Both the position numbers and the translations under genes were made by a program. Shown piece by piece: positions 8,019 through 16,525 of a DNA stretch of 64,000 bases. How positions within the stretch are numbered: position 1 is the first letter of the stretch; each line of letters opens with the position of its first letter. The stretch is taken from contig NZ_CALWJM010000006.1 in assembly GCF_944381005.1 (NCBI RefSeq), positions 1 through 64,000 on the forward strand. Reading direction: 5' to 3'. Source of the stretch: an uncultured Butyricicoccus sp. Lineage in GTDB: Bacteria; Bacillota; Clostridia; Oscillospirales; Butyricicoccaceae. The notes under the pieces were generated by a model. That model searched no databases. It was not told the DNA's origin and was given only the letters and a program-made list of their open reading frames with translations.

Positions 8019-8453
8019 TTAATGTGCGTCGTGGCAGCTTGCGCAGTCGCAAGAGCAGCCTAAAATTTCTTCGGGGTCTTTGCCCTGCTTGCGGTAGTAG
8101 TCCGCGATAGCCGAACGGAGTGCTTCTTCGGCCAGCACCGAACAGTGCATTTTTACCGGGGGCAGACCGTCGAGTGCTTCGGCTACTGCCTGATTGGTCA
8201 GCTTGAGCGCTTCTTCAATCGACTTGCCCTTAACCATTTCGGTTGCCATAGACGAAGTGGCGATGGCAGCGCCACAGCCGAAGGTTTTGAACTTGACATC
8301 TTCAATAATGCCATCGTCCGAAACTTTCAGGTAAATTTTCATAATGTCGCCGCACTTGGCGTTGCCAACTTCGCCTACGCCGCTGGCATCTTCAATTTCG
8401 CCCACGTTGCGCGGGTTGGTGAAGTGGTCAAAAACCTTTTCGCTGTATTCCAT
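8019..8453 (-). CDS. nifU: Iron-sulfur cluster scaffold NifU/IscU
   Basis: A 144-residue scaffold on which NifS-delivered sulfur and iron are assembled into Fe-S clusters. The three scaffold cysteines are Cys34 (AKCGD, with Asp36), Cys60 (FGCGAA) and Cys104 (MHCSVLAEEA). It has the IscU/NifU N-terminal domain only. After it comes an unusual short tail with Cys133, 135, 137 and 140 and two His, which might bind metal. It lies 33 bases downstream of nifS in one operon; no isc chaperone or ferredoxin genes are next to it. Confidence 0.95.
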   Translation of the reverse strand: MEYSEKVFDHFTNPRNVGEIEDASGVGEVGNAKCGDIMKIYLKVSDDGIIEDVKFKTFGCGAAIATSSMATEMVKGKSIEEALKLTNQAVAEALDGLPPVKMHCSVLAEEALRSAIADYYRKQGKDPEEILGCSCDCASCHDAH

Positions 8454-8486
8454 AAGAGGTACGCTCCTTTTATTGATAGAATCTGT

Positions 8487-9713
8487 TTAATGATGGTGGT
8501 GGTCGTCGTGCAGGTTGGAAGCCGCAGTCAGGTCGGGTTTTCCATTGACCCATACCGGGCTCATTGCGCGCAGTCCTTCGACTACCTTGGTGACGTTTTC
8601 AATCAGGTAATCGACATCGTCTTCGGTGTTCTGCTCGCCCAGTGTCAGGCGCAGGGAACCGTGTGCGATTTCGTGCGGCAGACCGATGGCCATGAGCACA
8701 TGAGAGGGGTCAAGCGAGCCGGTCGAGCAAGCCGAGCCGGTCGAGCCGCAAATGCCTGCGTTGTCCAGTCGCAAAATCAGGCCTTCGCCCTCAATGGCTT
8801 CAAATACAAAGGAAGCCGTACCGGGCAGACGGTTGACCGGGTCGCCGGTGTAGTGGGTGTAGGGGATATTGTCCATAATACCGCGCACCAAGCGGTCGGT
8901 CAGCTTCTTGACATAGCCCATCTTTTCCGCCAGATGTTCGCCGGTTGCGTCCTCGATGGCTTGTCCCAAACCGACGATACCGGCAACATTTTCGGTGCCC
9001 GAAGCAAGGCCGCGTTCCTGACCGCCGCCATAAACCAGCGGTTCAAGCGCAATGCCCTTGCGCACATACAATGCGCCGATACCCTTGGGACCGCGGAACT
9101 TGTGCGCCGACAGGGAAAGCATGTCAATGCCCATTTGCTGTACATCAAGCGGCATATGTCCAACGGCTTGTACTGCGTCGGTGTGGAACACTGCGCCGTG
9201 TTCATGAGCGATTTGTGCGATGGCGGTCAGGTTTTGGATGGTGCCGATTTCGTTGTTTGCCGCCATGATGGTCACCAAGGCGGTTTGGTCGGTGATGGCC
9301 GACTTGAGCTGTTCCAAATCAACATGACCCTGTGCATCGACATCCAAATAAGTGACCGGATAGCCTTCCTTTTCCAGTGCTTCGCAGGTGTAAAGCACGG
9401 CATGGTGCTCGATTTTGGAGGTGATGATATGCTTCTTGCCGCGTGCTGAGCGTCCCTTCACATAACCGCGAATGGCGAGGTTGTCGGCTTGCGAGCCGCC
9501 GCCGGTGAAGATGATTTCGGACGGTTCCTTTGCACCGATGGCGCGAGCGACTTTCATGCGCGCTTCGGTGATAGCGCGGCGGGCATCGCGTCCAATGCGG
9601 TAAAGCGAGGACGGGTTGCCGTAGAACTCGGTCAAATACGGCTGCATGGCGTGATATACCGATTCAGACATGGGCGTAGTCGCCGCATTGTCCGCATAAA
9701 CAAAACGATTCAT
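8487..9713 (-). CDS. nifS: Cysteine desulfurase NifS/IscS
   Basis: A 408-residue PLP enzyme that takes sulfur from cysteine for Fe-S clusters and thiolated tRNA. The PLP lysine is Lys205 in SAHKFRG, His103 lies in the EHHA motif, and the persulfide Cys is Cys329 in STGSACSTG, so it is a class I enzyme. The protein ends in a DDHHHH tail. It heads the nifS-nifU pair. The start is supported by a GGAGGAG ribosome site. A promoter at 9755-9784 contains a TACAC/GTGTA dyad; no IscR-type Rrf2 regulator is adjacent. Confidence 0.96.
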   Translation of the reverse strand: MNRFVYADNAATTPMSESVYHAMQPYLTEFYGNPSSLYRIGRDARRAITEARMKVARAIGAKEPSEIIFTGGGSQADNLAIRGYVKGRSARGKKHIITSKIEHHAVLYTCEALEKEGYPVTYLDVDAQGHVDLEQLKSAITDQTALVTIMAANNEIGTIQNLTAIAQIAHEHGAVFHTDAVQAVGHMPLDVQQMGIDMLSLSAHKFRGPKGIGALYVRKGIALEPLVYGGGQERGLASGTENVAGIVGLGQAIEDATGEHLAEKMGYVKKLTDRLVRGIMDNIPYTHYTGDPVNRLPGTASFVFEAIEGEGLILRLDNAGICGSTGSACSTGSLDPSHVLMAIGLPHEIAHGSLRLTLGEQNTEDDVDYLIENVTKVVEGLRAMSPVWVNGKPDLTAASNLHDDHHHH

Positions 9714-9754
9714 TCTATGGTTCTCCTCCTTTGTGGAGTTTTGGTTCTGTATTT

Positions 9755-9784
9755 AATATACACTAAAATGGTGTAAAATATCAA
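9755..9784 (-). promoter_or_regulatory. nifS promoter with internal dyad
   Basis: On the minus strand TTGATA and TATATT are 18 bases apart. The spacer contains TACAC (9759-9763) and GTGTA (9771-9775), an inverted repeat with a 7-base centre that is a candidate operator. Confidence 0.5.
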
Positions 9785-9942
9785 GCATGAATTTGCCCAA
9801 TTGCGCCCGCGAAAAATGTGCGCTTTTGGAACGAAATGTCAGGCTGGAAGCGGGCTGCACGATGGCAAAAGTGCCCTAAAAATAAGTTTACTATGTTTGT
9901 CGTTGAAATGCAATTGCTTTTACAACGAAAACTGCAAAAAGG

Positions 9943-9972
9943 TAAAAAAATGCCCCTGCCAAAGCAGGAGCG
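9943..9972 (-). terminator. Terminator of the copper-amine-oxidase-N domain gene
   Basis: On the minus strand CGCTCCTGC and GCAGGGGCA form an eight-pair stem with one G-U and are followed by TTTTTTT. It lies nine bases past the stop codon. Confidence 0.8.
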
Positions 9973-9980
9973 AAAAGTTA

Positions 9981-11282
9981 TTAAGACGGACGCACAGCCG
10001 GGGCAGTTGTTGCCGCGCCACTGGTCAGGTCGATACGAACGGCAGCGTTATAGCTGGAAGAATTGCGTTCGTAGGTGATGGAAGCGCCGTTTTTGTTCAG
10101 CACGCAAGTCAGGGTTGTCATGGGGGCTGCGTCGGCACCCGCAAGCGAAGCTGTGCGGATAATGCTCAGCGACTGATTGGGTACCAGCGTCATATCAACG
10201 GCGGTGTAGGTGTCGGCGGTGTAGTGCAGACCATAGTTGGTGGAACCGTCTACTGCTGTGGTGGCCGATTGGTCAGACAGCTTTTGCACAACATTGCGCA
10301 CTTGGCTGGTGCTGCTGCCGCGCACTAAGGTGAGTTGCTGTGCCGCCGCGCATACAAAGTCGATGGCATCGCCGTTCTTTACCGCGGTCAGATAGGCGGT
10401 CTGGTCAAGCGGCTTCATAGCCCACTTGCCCTTTTCAATGCCGATTTCGGTCAGGAAGTCGGATTTTACATACAGTTTGCCGTCTACGCGGCTGACAATG
10501 CCTTCCACGGTCAGGCTTGCCATCTTTTTCAGCAGTGCATCCACATTTTCGTCGATGACGTTGGCACCTTCGTTTGCCGTGATAGCCGTTTCAATCGCCG
10601 TGCGGTCTACTTTGAGGTTGGCAGTAAACTGTGCGGCATCCAGACTTTCCGAGCCGGTCAGAGAACCGGTGATGGGCACGGGCATGTCACCCATTGCCGT
10701 GTGAAAGGTCAGCGTTGCGCCGATGGCACCGGTCAGACCGCGCGGGGTGGTGGGCGCCAAGCTGTTGGCAAATCGGGTCATAGCGGTGATGGCTTGGAAC
10801 TGTCCGGAAAACTCGGTCTGCATCATTTTTTCGGTGTCAACCAGCAGAACGGTCTGGGTGTCGTTGTCCCAGCCCACAGCAGCGCCCAACGCTTGCGCGG
10901 CAAAGCGCACCGGAACATAGGTGCGGCCGCCCTCAATGAAGGGTGCGGCATCGGTCGAGAACGAGCGGTCGGAACCGGCGCGGTCAACCGTGCACGCCTT
11001 GCGGCCGATGGTTAACTTTACCGTGCGGTCGCTGCGCTTGGCCGTGACCGTGCGGGTGGCATTGTCCCAGGAAACGGTCGCGCCCATCGCTTCAAAGATG
11101 GCGCGGAAGGGGACAAAGGTGCGGTCGTTGCGCATGAGCGGTTGCGCGTCAGAAAAAGACAGCGGTTGGTCGTTGAGTGTCACCTGAATACCGGCAGCCG
11201 AAGCTGAGGGCACAGGCAAAGCGAAGAGCAGCAGCGATACCGCCAGCGCCGCCCCGCATACACGCGAAAACAAACGTTTCAT
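9981..11282 (-). CDS. Secreted protein with copper amine oxidase N-terminal-like domain
   Basis: A 433-residue exported protein. Residues 1-30 form a signal peptide ending near ASA. Residues about 32-150 hold a copper-amine-oxidase-N (PF07833) domain, with its paired LMRNDRTFVPFRAIFEAMG and GGRTYVPVRFAAQALG repeats. This domain is a wall- or ligand-binding module in Clostridia and is not itself an oxidase. The C-terminal 270 residues have no motif I recognise and no cysteine cluster; they look like a beta-rich Thr/Ser-Ala domain, possibly related to lipoprotein-carrier folds. It follows the alcohol dehydrogenase by 50 bases and may be read from the same transcript. Confidence 0.82.
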   Translation of the reverse strand: MKRLFSRVCGAALAVSLLLFALPVPSASAAGIQVTLNDQPLSFSDAQPLMRNDRTFVPFRAIFEAMGATVSWDNATRTVTAKRSDRTVKLTIGRKACTVDRAGSDRSFSTDAAPFIEGGRTYVPVRFAAQALGAAVGWDNDTQTVLLVDTEKMMQTEFSGQFQAITAMTRFANSLAPTTPRGLTGAIGATLTFHTAMGDMPVPITGSLTGSESLDAAQFTANLKVDRTAIETAITANEGANVIDENVDALLKKMASLTVEGIVSRVDGKLYVKSDFLTEIGIEKGKWAMKPLDQTAYLTAVKNGDAIDFVCAAAQQLTLVRGSSTSQVRNVVQKLSDQSATTAVDGSTNYGLHYTADTYTAVDMTLVPNQSLSIIRTASLAGADAAPMTTLTCVLNKNGASITYERNSSSYNAAVRIDLTSGAATTAPAVRPS

Positions 11283-11332
11283 AGTCAGAATACCCTTTCT
11301 TTTTTGATTCCAAATCTTTTTAACAGCAACGA

Positions 11333-12520
11333 TTATTCGGCCAGTGCATAGATGGCGCGAATCTCGTCGGCATACAGGTCAATGTAGCTCTTGACCGGAC
11401 GGGTGTTGTTTTTGGTGGTCAGTGCAATGATGTCATCATAATCGGCGGGGGTCAGACCCAATTCGGATAGATGGGTGGGCATACCGATTTCGGTGAAGTA
11501 GCGCTTCATTGCGTCGATACCAGCAGCGGCGGTACGTTCGGGGTAGTCGAAGTCCATCGGGCAATCCCAAACGCGGTTGGCGAGCTGGGCGAATTTGGCG
11601 ATGTCATACTGCATGACATACTGTGCCCAAGCCGGGAACAGGACGGACAGACCGGCACCATGAGAAACCGAGTCGTGCAGCGCGGAAACCGGGTGCTCCA
11701 GCTTGTGTACCGGGAATTTGCGCGTTTTGCCGCAGCCGGTCAGGTCGTTGTGGGACAGTGAAGAAGCCCACATCAGCGTTGCCCGTGCTTCATAGTCGTC
11801 GGGGTGCTCGATGGCGATGCGGCCAGCTTCGCGCACCGATACCATGAGTGCTTCGGCAATGCGCTCGGTCAACGCGCAGTCGCCTTCGCCGGTCAGATAG
11901 CGTTCGAGCGTGTGCATCATAATATCGACAACGCCGCAGCCGGTCTGGAATTTGGAAACGGTGAAGGTGTTTTCCGGATTGAGGAAGGCGACGAGCGGGC
12001 GCACGGTTTCCGATGTGATACCCTGCTTGACCCACGGGGTCAACAGGTCGTTTGTGATAACATCGGAGTTTGACATTTCACTGCCCGCAGCCGAAATGGT
12101 CAGCACCACGCCGACCGGGAACACTTGGTCATCTTCGGGGTGTGTGCCGGTGGACGCATACTGCCAAGGGTCGTTACCGGTAACCAGACCCACGCCGATG
12201 GCTTTGGCCGAGTCGATGACGCTGCCGCCGCCCACGGCTAAAATAAAGTCAACCCCTTCTTTGCGGCACAGGTCAATGCCCTGATGGATGAAGGAGAGCT
12301 TGGGGTTTGGCGAAACGCCGCCCAGTTCGACATAGGACAGACCGGCTTCGGTGAGGGAAGCGGTCACCTTGTCCAAAAGTCCGGTCTTGCGCACCGAGCC
12401 GCCGCCGAAGTGCAGCAGGACGCGGGAAGCACCGCGCGCGCGCAGTTCGGTGCCGATTTGGCTTTCCACGCCGCGGCCAAAGATAACCTTGGTGGGCGCA
12501 CAGTATGTAAAGTTCTGCAT
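11333..12520 (-). CDS. Iron-containing alcohol dehydrogenase (NADPH-dependent butanol dehydrogenase type)
   Basis: A 395-residue group III alcohol dehydrogenase. The nucleotide-binding block GGGSVIDSAKAIG lies at about 97-109. The second family signature, with metal-ligand histidines in KLEHPVSALHDSVSHGAGL, lies at about 268-288. Closest in style to clostridial BdhA/YqhD, which reduce aldehydes such as butanal with NADPH; the actual substrate is not determined. Translation starts at an ATG behind TAGGAGG. The promoter is an extended -10 (12590-12598). No Rex box was found upstream. Confidence 0.9.
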   Translation of the reverse strand: MQNFTYCAPTKVIFGRGVESQIGTELRARGASRVLLHFGGGSVRKTGLLDKVTASLTEAGLSYVELGGVSPNPKLSFIHQGIDLCRKEGVDFILAVGGGSVIDSAKAIGVGLVTGNDPWQYASTGTHPEDDQVFPVGVVLTISAAGSEMSNSDVITNDLLTPWVKQGITSETVRPLVAFLNPENTFTVSKFQTGCGVVDIMMHTLERYLTGEGDCALTERIAEALMVSVREAGRIAIEHPDDYEARATLMWASSLSHNDLTGCGKTRKFPVHKLEHPVSALHDSVSHGAGLSVLFPAWAQYVMQYDIAKFAQLANRVWDCPMDFDYPERTAAAGIDAMKRYFTEIGMPTHLSELGLTPADYDDIIALTTKNNTRPVKSYIDLYADEIRAIYALAE

Positions 12521-12589
12521 GGCAAAATAACCTCCTAATTTTAGGTGGCGGCAGGCTGCCGCACCGAATGGAATCTTTCCATAATCTTT

Positions 12590-12598
12590 ATTATAGCA
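12590..12598 (-). promoter_or_regulatory. Extended -10 promoter for the alcohol dehydrogenase
   Basis: The minus strand reads TGC-TATAAT, a perfect extended -10, without a clear -35. The transcript has a hairpin GCGGCAG/CTGCCGC at 12547-12561 just before the ribosome site, which might tune translation. Confidence 0.5.
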
Positions 12599-12720
12599 TA
12601 TTCATACGCGAACAGGGGAACATTTTGGAAACATTTGTACGTTCCCAAAAGGAAAAAGATACGTCCGTGGCCGAGGTGTCACTTTGGTGTGATTGTCCCA
12701 ATAGAAACCGCGCAAAAAGC

Positions 12721-12749
12721 TTGCCAGCCGGTAACAAATCAAGTATAGT
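12721..12749 (+). promoter_or_regulatory. Promoter of the CmpB-like gene
   Basis: TTGCCA (12721-12726) and TATAGT (12744-12749) are 17 bases apart, 47 bases before the start codon. The remaining intergenic sequence back to 12521 shows only a GGGAAC/GTTCCC pair (12616-12646). Confidence 0.6.
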
Positions 12750-12796
12750 GAGAGAAGTAACAAGCGGTAGCCTGACAGATAGGAGAGAAAAATTTT

Positions 12797-13663
12797 ATGT
12801 ATGATTATAACCCGTTCCAGTGGATGCTGGTGTTTTATATTTACTGTGTTCTGGGATGGGTGTTTGAGTCCATCGTGGTATCGGCACAGCAGCGCCGACC
12901 GGTCAACCGTGGCTTTCTGCGCGGGCCGATGCTGCCCATTTATGGCTTTGGCGCGGTCATGCTGTTACATGTGGCGCTGCCGCTCGACGGGCATCCGGTT
13001 GCCATCTTTTTTGCGGGCATGATTGTGGCCACGGTGTTTGAATATGTGGTTGGCGTATTGATGGAATCGCTGTTCAAGGTGCGCTATTGGGATTACTCCG
13101 AACATAAATTTCAGTTTCAGGGGCGCATTTGCTTGCAGTCCTCGGTGGTCTGGGGATTGCTCGCCGTCGTGCTGCCCTATTTCATCCATCGCCCGGTCGA
13201 ACGCTTTTTAGAGCGGTTGTCACCGCTTGCGACCGTAATAACCGTATGTGTGGTGTCGGTGTATTTTGTGACAGATGTGATTGGTTCGGTCAAGACCGCA
13301 TTGGGCTTTGCCAAGCTGTTGGAGGAAGTCGAGCGGATGCGCGCCGAAGCCGATGTGGTGCGGCAGCAGCTGGCGGCACAAGCCGAGAGAACGCGCGAAC
13401 AACTGGCACAGGCCGCGCAGGAACTGCGCGCACAGGGTACGGCCGCCGTGCAGGAGAGCCGCCAGCGCATTCTGGCAGCCTCGGAAAATCAGCGCTTGCA
13501 ACTGCATCTGGCACTCCGCGAAGCCGACAGCCGGCTAAGCGAGCGGGTCAAGCGGATGCGCGTAACATCCAAGTGGATGGTACGCGGCAACCCCACCTTG
13601 CGTTCTGGACGCTATCCGGCTGCAATCGAAGAACTGCGCCGCCGTCTGCGCCGCAACGGATAA
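12797..13663 (+). CDS. CmpB-like membrane protein (PF06541 family) with coiled-coil tail
   Basis: A 288-residue protein. The first about 180 residues form five hydrophobic segments with the family pattern YCVLGWVFES near 18 and NRGFLRGPMLPIYGFGA at 37-53. This is the putative ABC-transporter-permease family PF06541, common in Clostridia and of unproven function. Residues about 175-260 are a charged Ala/Gln/Glu-rich coiled coil, which is not part of the usual short family members, and the end is strongly basic. No ATPase gene is beside it, so a transporter role is doubtful. The gene is monocistronic. Confidence 0.8.
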   Translation: MYDYNPFQWMLVFYIYCVLGWVFESIVVSAQQRRPVNRGFLRGPMLPIYGFGAVMLLHVALPLDGHPVAIFFAGMIVATVFEYVVGVLMESLFKVRYWDYSEHKFQFQGRICLQSSVVWGLLAVVLPYFIHRPVERFLERLSPLATVITVCVVSVYFVTDVIGSVKTALGFAKLLEEVERMRAEADVVRQQLAAQAERTREQLAQAAQELRAQGTAAVQESRQRILAASENQRLQLHLALREADSRLSERVKRMRVTSKWMVRGNPTLRSGRYPAAIEELRRRLRRNG

Positions 13664-13664
13664 C

Positions 13665-13694
13665 AAAAAAACCGCCCAATTGGGCGGTTTTTTT
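13665..13694. terminator. Bidirectional terminator between the CmpB-like gene and dacF
   Basis: A perfect self-complementary block, ACCGCCCAATTGGGCGGT, is flanked by A-runs and T-runs. Confidence 0.88.
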
Positions 13695-13704
13695 ATTGTC
13701 GATA

Positions 13705-15084
13705 TCAGTCGCGGTGATGTTGATTTTTGTCGTATTGTTCCATGCGCGCATATTTCGAGCGCATCATTTGACGACGCTTTTGACGCTTGCGGCGAATACG
13801 AAGCATGTAAACCGTGATGTACAGCGCGAACAGCAGTAAAATCACGACTAAGATGACTTTGAACAGCGGGGTGCTGAAGAAGTTTTCCAGCAGATAGGCG
13901 TAATACAGCACTTCGGACATGGAAATATCACTCAGCGCGAGCAGGTCAACCGAGCCGTAAGACACGCCGTTTAGCGATAGCGTGAGCGTGCCCAGCTTGT
14001 CTCCCTTGGTGATGGGCGCGACAATGTTTTCTTTGATGGACGCATTCCATTCAAAGTCAGACGCGGTCATATCCTTGGGAACGGTTGCGCTCAAATCGCC
14101 GCCCGCAACCAAAACCAGCTTGTCCGCTTCGGTTGACAGACGGATGGGCACTTCCTGAATTTCCTGCCCTTCCTCAATCAGCGTTTTGGATTGATAATTT
14201 TCATAGACCCAGTTAAATAATTTTTTGGTTTCCGAATAGGTCAGCGGCTGCGGCTGTCCGGCAGGCTGTTCACAGCCCAGCATAACCGAAATCAAAGGCG
14301 CTTTGCTCTTTTCGGCCGCCGCGACCAGACAGTATCCGGCCTGTGAAGTATGACCGGTTTTAACACCGCGGGCATAGGCGTAAAAGTACGGGCTGTTACG
14401 CGATAAAATCAACTGGTTGGTGGTCAGTAAGTACAGATTTTTGCCGTTGGGATGTTCGGCAGCCTTGTTGGTTGGCGTGAGGTTTTTTTGCGCCGTGCTC
14501 ACGATGTCGGCAAAGGTTTCGTTTTTCATCGCTTCCTGCGTGATGCGGAACAGGTCGTGCGCGGTGGTGTAGTGGTTGTCATCGTGCAGGCCGTTGGCGT
14601 TTACGAAGTGCGTGCCGGTGCATCCCAAGTCGATGGCGCGGGCGTTCATCTTTTCCACGAATTCCGGAACCGAGCCAGCGACAAAGCGCGCCAAGGTGTT
14701 GGCGGCTTCGTTGCCCGACGGCAGCATTAAGCCGTAAAGCAGGTCGAGCACGGGCACTTCTTCCCCGACGATGAAACCGGCTTTGGAACCGTCTGCGGGG
14801 ACGCCGTTAAAATCTTCTTCGAGCACGGTGACTTTTTGGTTGAGGTCGGTGACGTTTTCCAGCACAATCAGTGCGGTCATAATTTTGGTCGTCGATGCCG
14901 GATAGCGTTTTTCCTCGGCATTTTTTTCATAGAGCGGCAAGCCGGTGTTGGGGTCGCCCAGATAGACGGCGGTTGCCTGAATGTCGGGGTATTCGATTGC
15001 GCCCGCAGCCGGGGTCAGTGCCAGCACACACAGGAGCACAACAAAAAAGGCGGCCAAACGCCGCCGGAGAGCAGGGAAAGTCAT
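13705..15084 (-). CDS. dacF: D-alanyl-D-alanine carboxypeptidase (DacF/PBP5 type)
   Basis: A 459-residue penicillin-binding protein that trims the terminal D-Ala of peptidoglycan stem peptides outside the membrane. It has a signal peptide (1-30) and the three active-site motifs: Ser64-x-x-Lys67 in PASTTK, Ser123-Gly-Asn125, and KTG in VKTGHTSQ. The PBP5-like C-terminal beta domain is followed by a true membrane segment (about 410-430) and a very basic cytoplasmic tail instead of the usual amphipathic anchor. The start overlaps the stop of the upstream four-Cys protein by four bases, so the two are translationally coupled. Confidence 0.93.
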   Translation of the reverse strand: MTFPALRRRLAAFFVVLLCVLALTPAAGAIEYPDIQATAVYLGDPNTGLPLYEKNAEEKRYPASTTKIMTALIVLENVTDLNQKVTVLEEDFNGVPADGSKAGFIVGEEVPVLDLLYGLMLPSGNEAANTLARFVAGSVPEFVEKMNARAIDLGCTGTHFVNANGLHDDNHYTTAHDLFRITQEAMKNETFADIVSTAQKNLTPTNKAAEHPNGKNLYLLTTNQLILSRNSPYFYAYARGVKTGHTSQAGYCLVAAAEKSKAPLISVMLGCEQPAGQPQPLTYSETKKLFNWVYENYQSKTLIEEGQEIQEVPIRLSTEADKLVLVAGGDLSATVPKDMTASDFEWNASIKENIVAPITKGDKLGTLTLSLNGVSYGSVDLLALSDISMSEVLYYAYLLENFFSTPLFKVILVVILLLFALYITVYMLRIRRKRQKRRQMMRSKYARMEQYDKNQHHRD

Positions 15085-15317
15085 TCTTTAGGTTCCTCCA
15101 GCGTAAAGTCTTCATCGGAAAAGTGGCCGCGGATGACCGCCGGTTTGGGCGGGATGCGGCGCAGGGGGTCATAACGGAACGCACGGCAGGCGTGCTCCTT
15201 GGGTACAACACCGCGCTTGCGGCAGGCGACATGGCTTTGGTCAAACGGGATGGCGCGTGCGCAGTACAGGCAGTGTGGTTCAATATTCTTACGAAACAGA
15301 AAACGGTTGGCGCGCAA
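15081..15317 (-). CDS. Small four-cysteine protein, putative zinc ribbon
   Basis: A protein of 78 residues (82 if the GTG at 15329 is used). The GTG touches the AGGAGG ribosome site with no spacing, so the TTG at 15317, 11 bases downstream, is preferred. It has C-x-x-C (HCLYCARA), then Cys in VACRKRG and HACRAF, followed by YDPLRRIPPKP and an acidic end. The pattern CxxC...C..KRGVV...C..F.YDPL is one I know as a conserved short uncharacterised protein of Clostridia; zinc binding is inferred. It lies between ylbJ and dacF, coupled to the latter. Confidence 0.68.
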   Translation of the reverse strand: MRANRFLFRKNIEPHCLYCARAIPFDQSHVACRKRGVVPKEHACRAFRYDPLRRIPPKPAVIRGHFSDEDFTLEEPKE

Positions 15318-15365
15318 CGCTCGCAGCACCTCCTCTCACGGATGCAAATGGGATAGGTACATACA

Positions 15366-16463
15366 TTATAGCCGATTGTGTCGCCTTTTTCCAGAGAAAG
15401 TTGCACAACCGATGGAAATTACGCAAAAGCAGATACCGGCAGCCGGATGATGGGGCAGAAGGATGGAGGCACTGGCAAAAGCTGGCGCGGGATGCGGCAG
15501 AACGGCAAGCACCAGCATGGTCAGCGCGGCGGCAGTCAGGCCGTGAATGATTTTACCATAAAAGACCCGACGCATGGACAGCCCGCCGACAACAGCAGCC
15601 GTCTGGCACAGCACAGACAGTCCACCGAATCCGACAAGAAAACTCATGGCGGGCAAAAGCGCATGGCCAGCCCCTTCGGGCAGCAGTACAAGGCCGCTGG
15701 TCATCTCTAAAAGGCCGACCAGCAGCGGTTCGGCGGCATCTGGGGGAGCGCCCAGAAACCACAGCAGCGGGGCGCACAGCGCCTGCGCGAACTGGAAAAA
15801 ACCGGCGGCTTCGATGACACGCCGCAGCATGGAGAACAGCATAATAAAAGCGGTGATTTTGAGACAGGAGCGCCCGGCCTGCTCGACGGCCTGTACCAGA
15901 CAGGTGGCAAAAGGCAAAACAGGCGGCTGTGTGCGGTGTTCAGCGGGCGCAGGTGTGCGGCCCTTTTCGGTCATAGCCAGTCCGGTGAGCAGCGCGGCGG
16001 CGATGTGGATGAGATAGAGCAGCACACCAAGGCGCACCGAGCCACACAACCCAGCGCCGCACACGCCGATTAAAAAGGCAGGGCCGGTGTTGTTGCAAAA
16101 GCCCAACAGCCGCTCGGCTTCGGCGCGCGACAGCGTACCGGCATCATAGAGCGTGCGCGCGGCTTGTGCGCCGATGGGATAGCCGCCGGTCAAGCCCAGC
16201 AGCAGCGGCCCTGCCGCCGCACCGGGCAAGCCGTACACCCGACCGAACAGCGGCGCACACCATTGACCGAGCTGACGTGCTGCGCCTGTGCGGATAAGCA
16301 GACCGCTGAGCACGAAAAAGGGAAATAGGGATGGAATGGCCGTGGCAAGTGCGACGTTCAGCCCTTCCTCGGCACCGCGGGCGGCGGCAGAGGAAAAGGG
16401 CAGAACGAGCAAAAACAGGGCGCCCGCGGTCAGAGCAGAAGCAGAAGTCAAAAAACGGCGCAT
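15366..16463 (-). CDS. ylbJ: Sporulation integral membrane protein YlbJ
   Basis: A 365-residue polytopic membrane protein of the nucleoside-recognition (Gate) family. The YlbJ mark is LLGLTGGYPIGAQAARTLYD, followed by FCNNTGPAFLIGVCG. In Bacillus subtilis ylbJ is in the sigma-E regulon and is needed for the spore cortex. The ATG at 16463 has TAGGAGGG eight bases upstream; the open frame to 16664 is not coding. It is the first gene of a minus operon with the four-Cys protein and dacF and is divergent from yqfC. Confidence 0.88.
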   Translation of the reverse strand: MRRFLTSASALTAGALFLLVLPFSSAAARGAEEGLNVALATAIPSLFPFFVLSGLLIRTGAARQLGQWCAPLFGRVYGLPGAAAGPLLLGLTGGYPIGAQAARTLYDAGTLSRAEAERLLGFCNNTGPAFLIGVCGAGLCGSVRLGVLLYLIHIAAALLTGLAMTEKGRTPAPAEHRTQPPVLPFATCLVQAVEQAGRSCLKITAFIMLFSMLRRVIEAAGFFQFAQALCAPLLWFLGAPPDAAEPLLVGLLEMTSGLVLLPEGAGHALLPAMSFLVGFGGLSVLCQTAAVVGGLSMRRVFYGKIIHGLTAAALTMLVLAVLPHPAPAFASASILLPHHPAAGICFCVISIGCATFSGKRRHNRL

Positions 16464-16496
16464 GGAAAAGACCCTCCTAAAAATTGGGTTTTGTCC

Positions 16497-16525
16497 ATCG
16501 TATGCGCGGCGGTCTAGGTTCATGC
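16497..16525 (-). promoter_or_regulatory. Possible sigma-E-like promoter of ylbJ
   Basis: On the minus strand GCATGAA and CATACGAT are 14 bases apart, resembling the sigma-E pattern (about G-C-ATATT, then CATACAAT at 14-15 bases). Location before ylbJ fits the known regulon, but the -35 match is partial. Confidence 0.38.

Noticed and set aside
8145..9449. 434-codon plus-strand frame opposite nifU and nifS
   Set aside because: It is antisense to two clear genes, has no ribosome site and has no recognisable domain.
12616..12646. LexA-type SOS box between the alcohol dehydrogenase and CmpB-like genes
   Set aside because: GGGAAC and GTTCCC arms are 19 bases apart, much too far for the Firmicutes LexA box.
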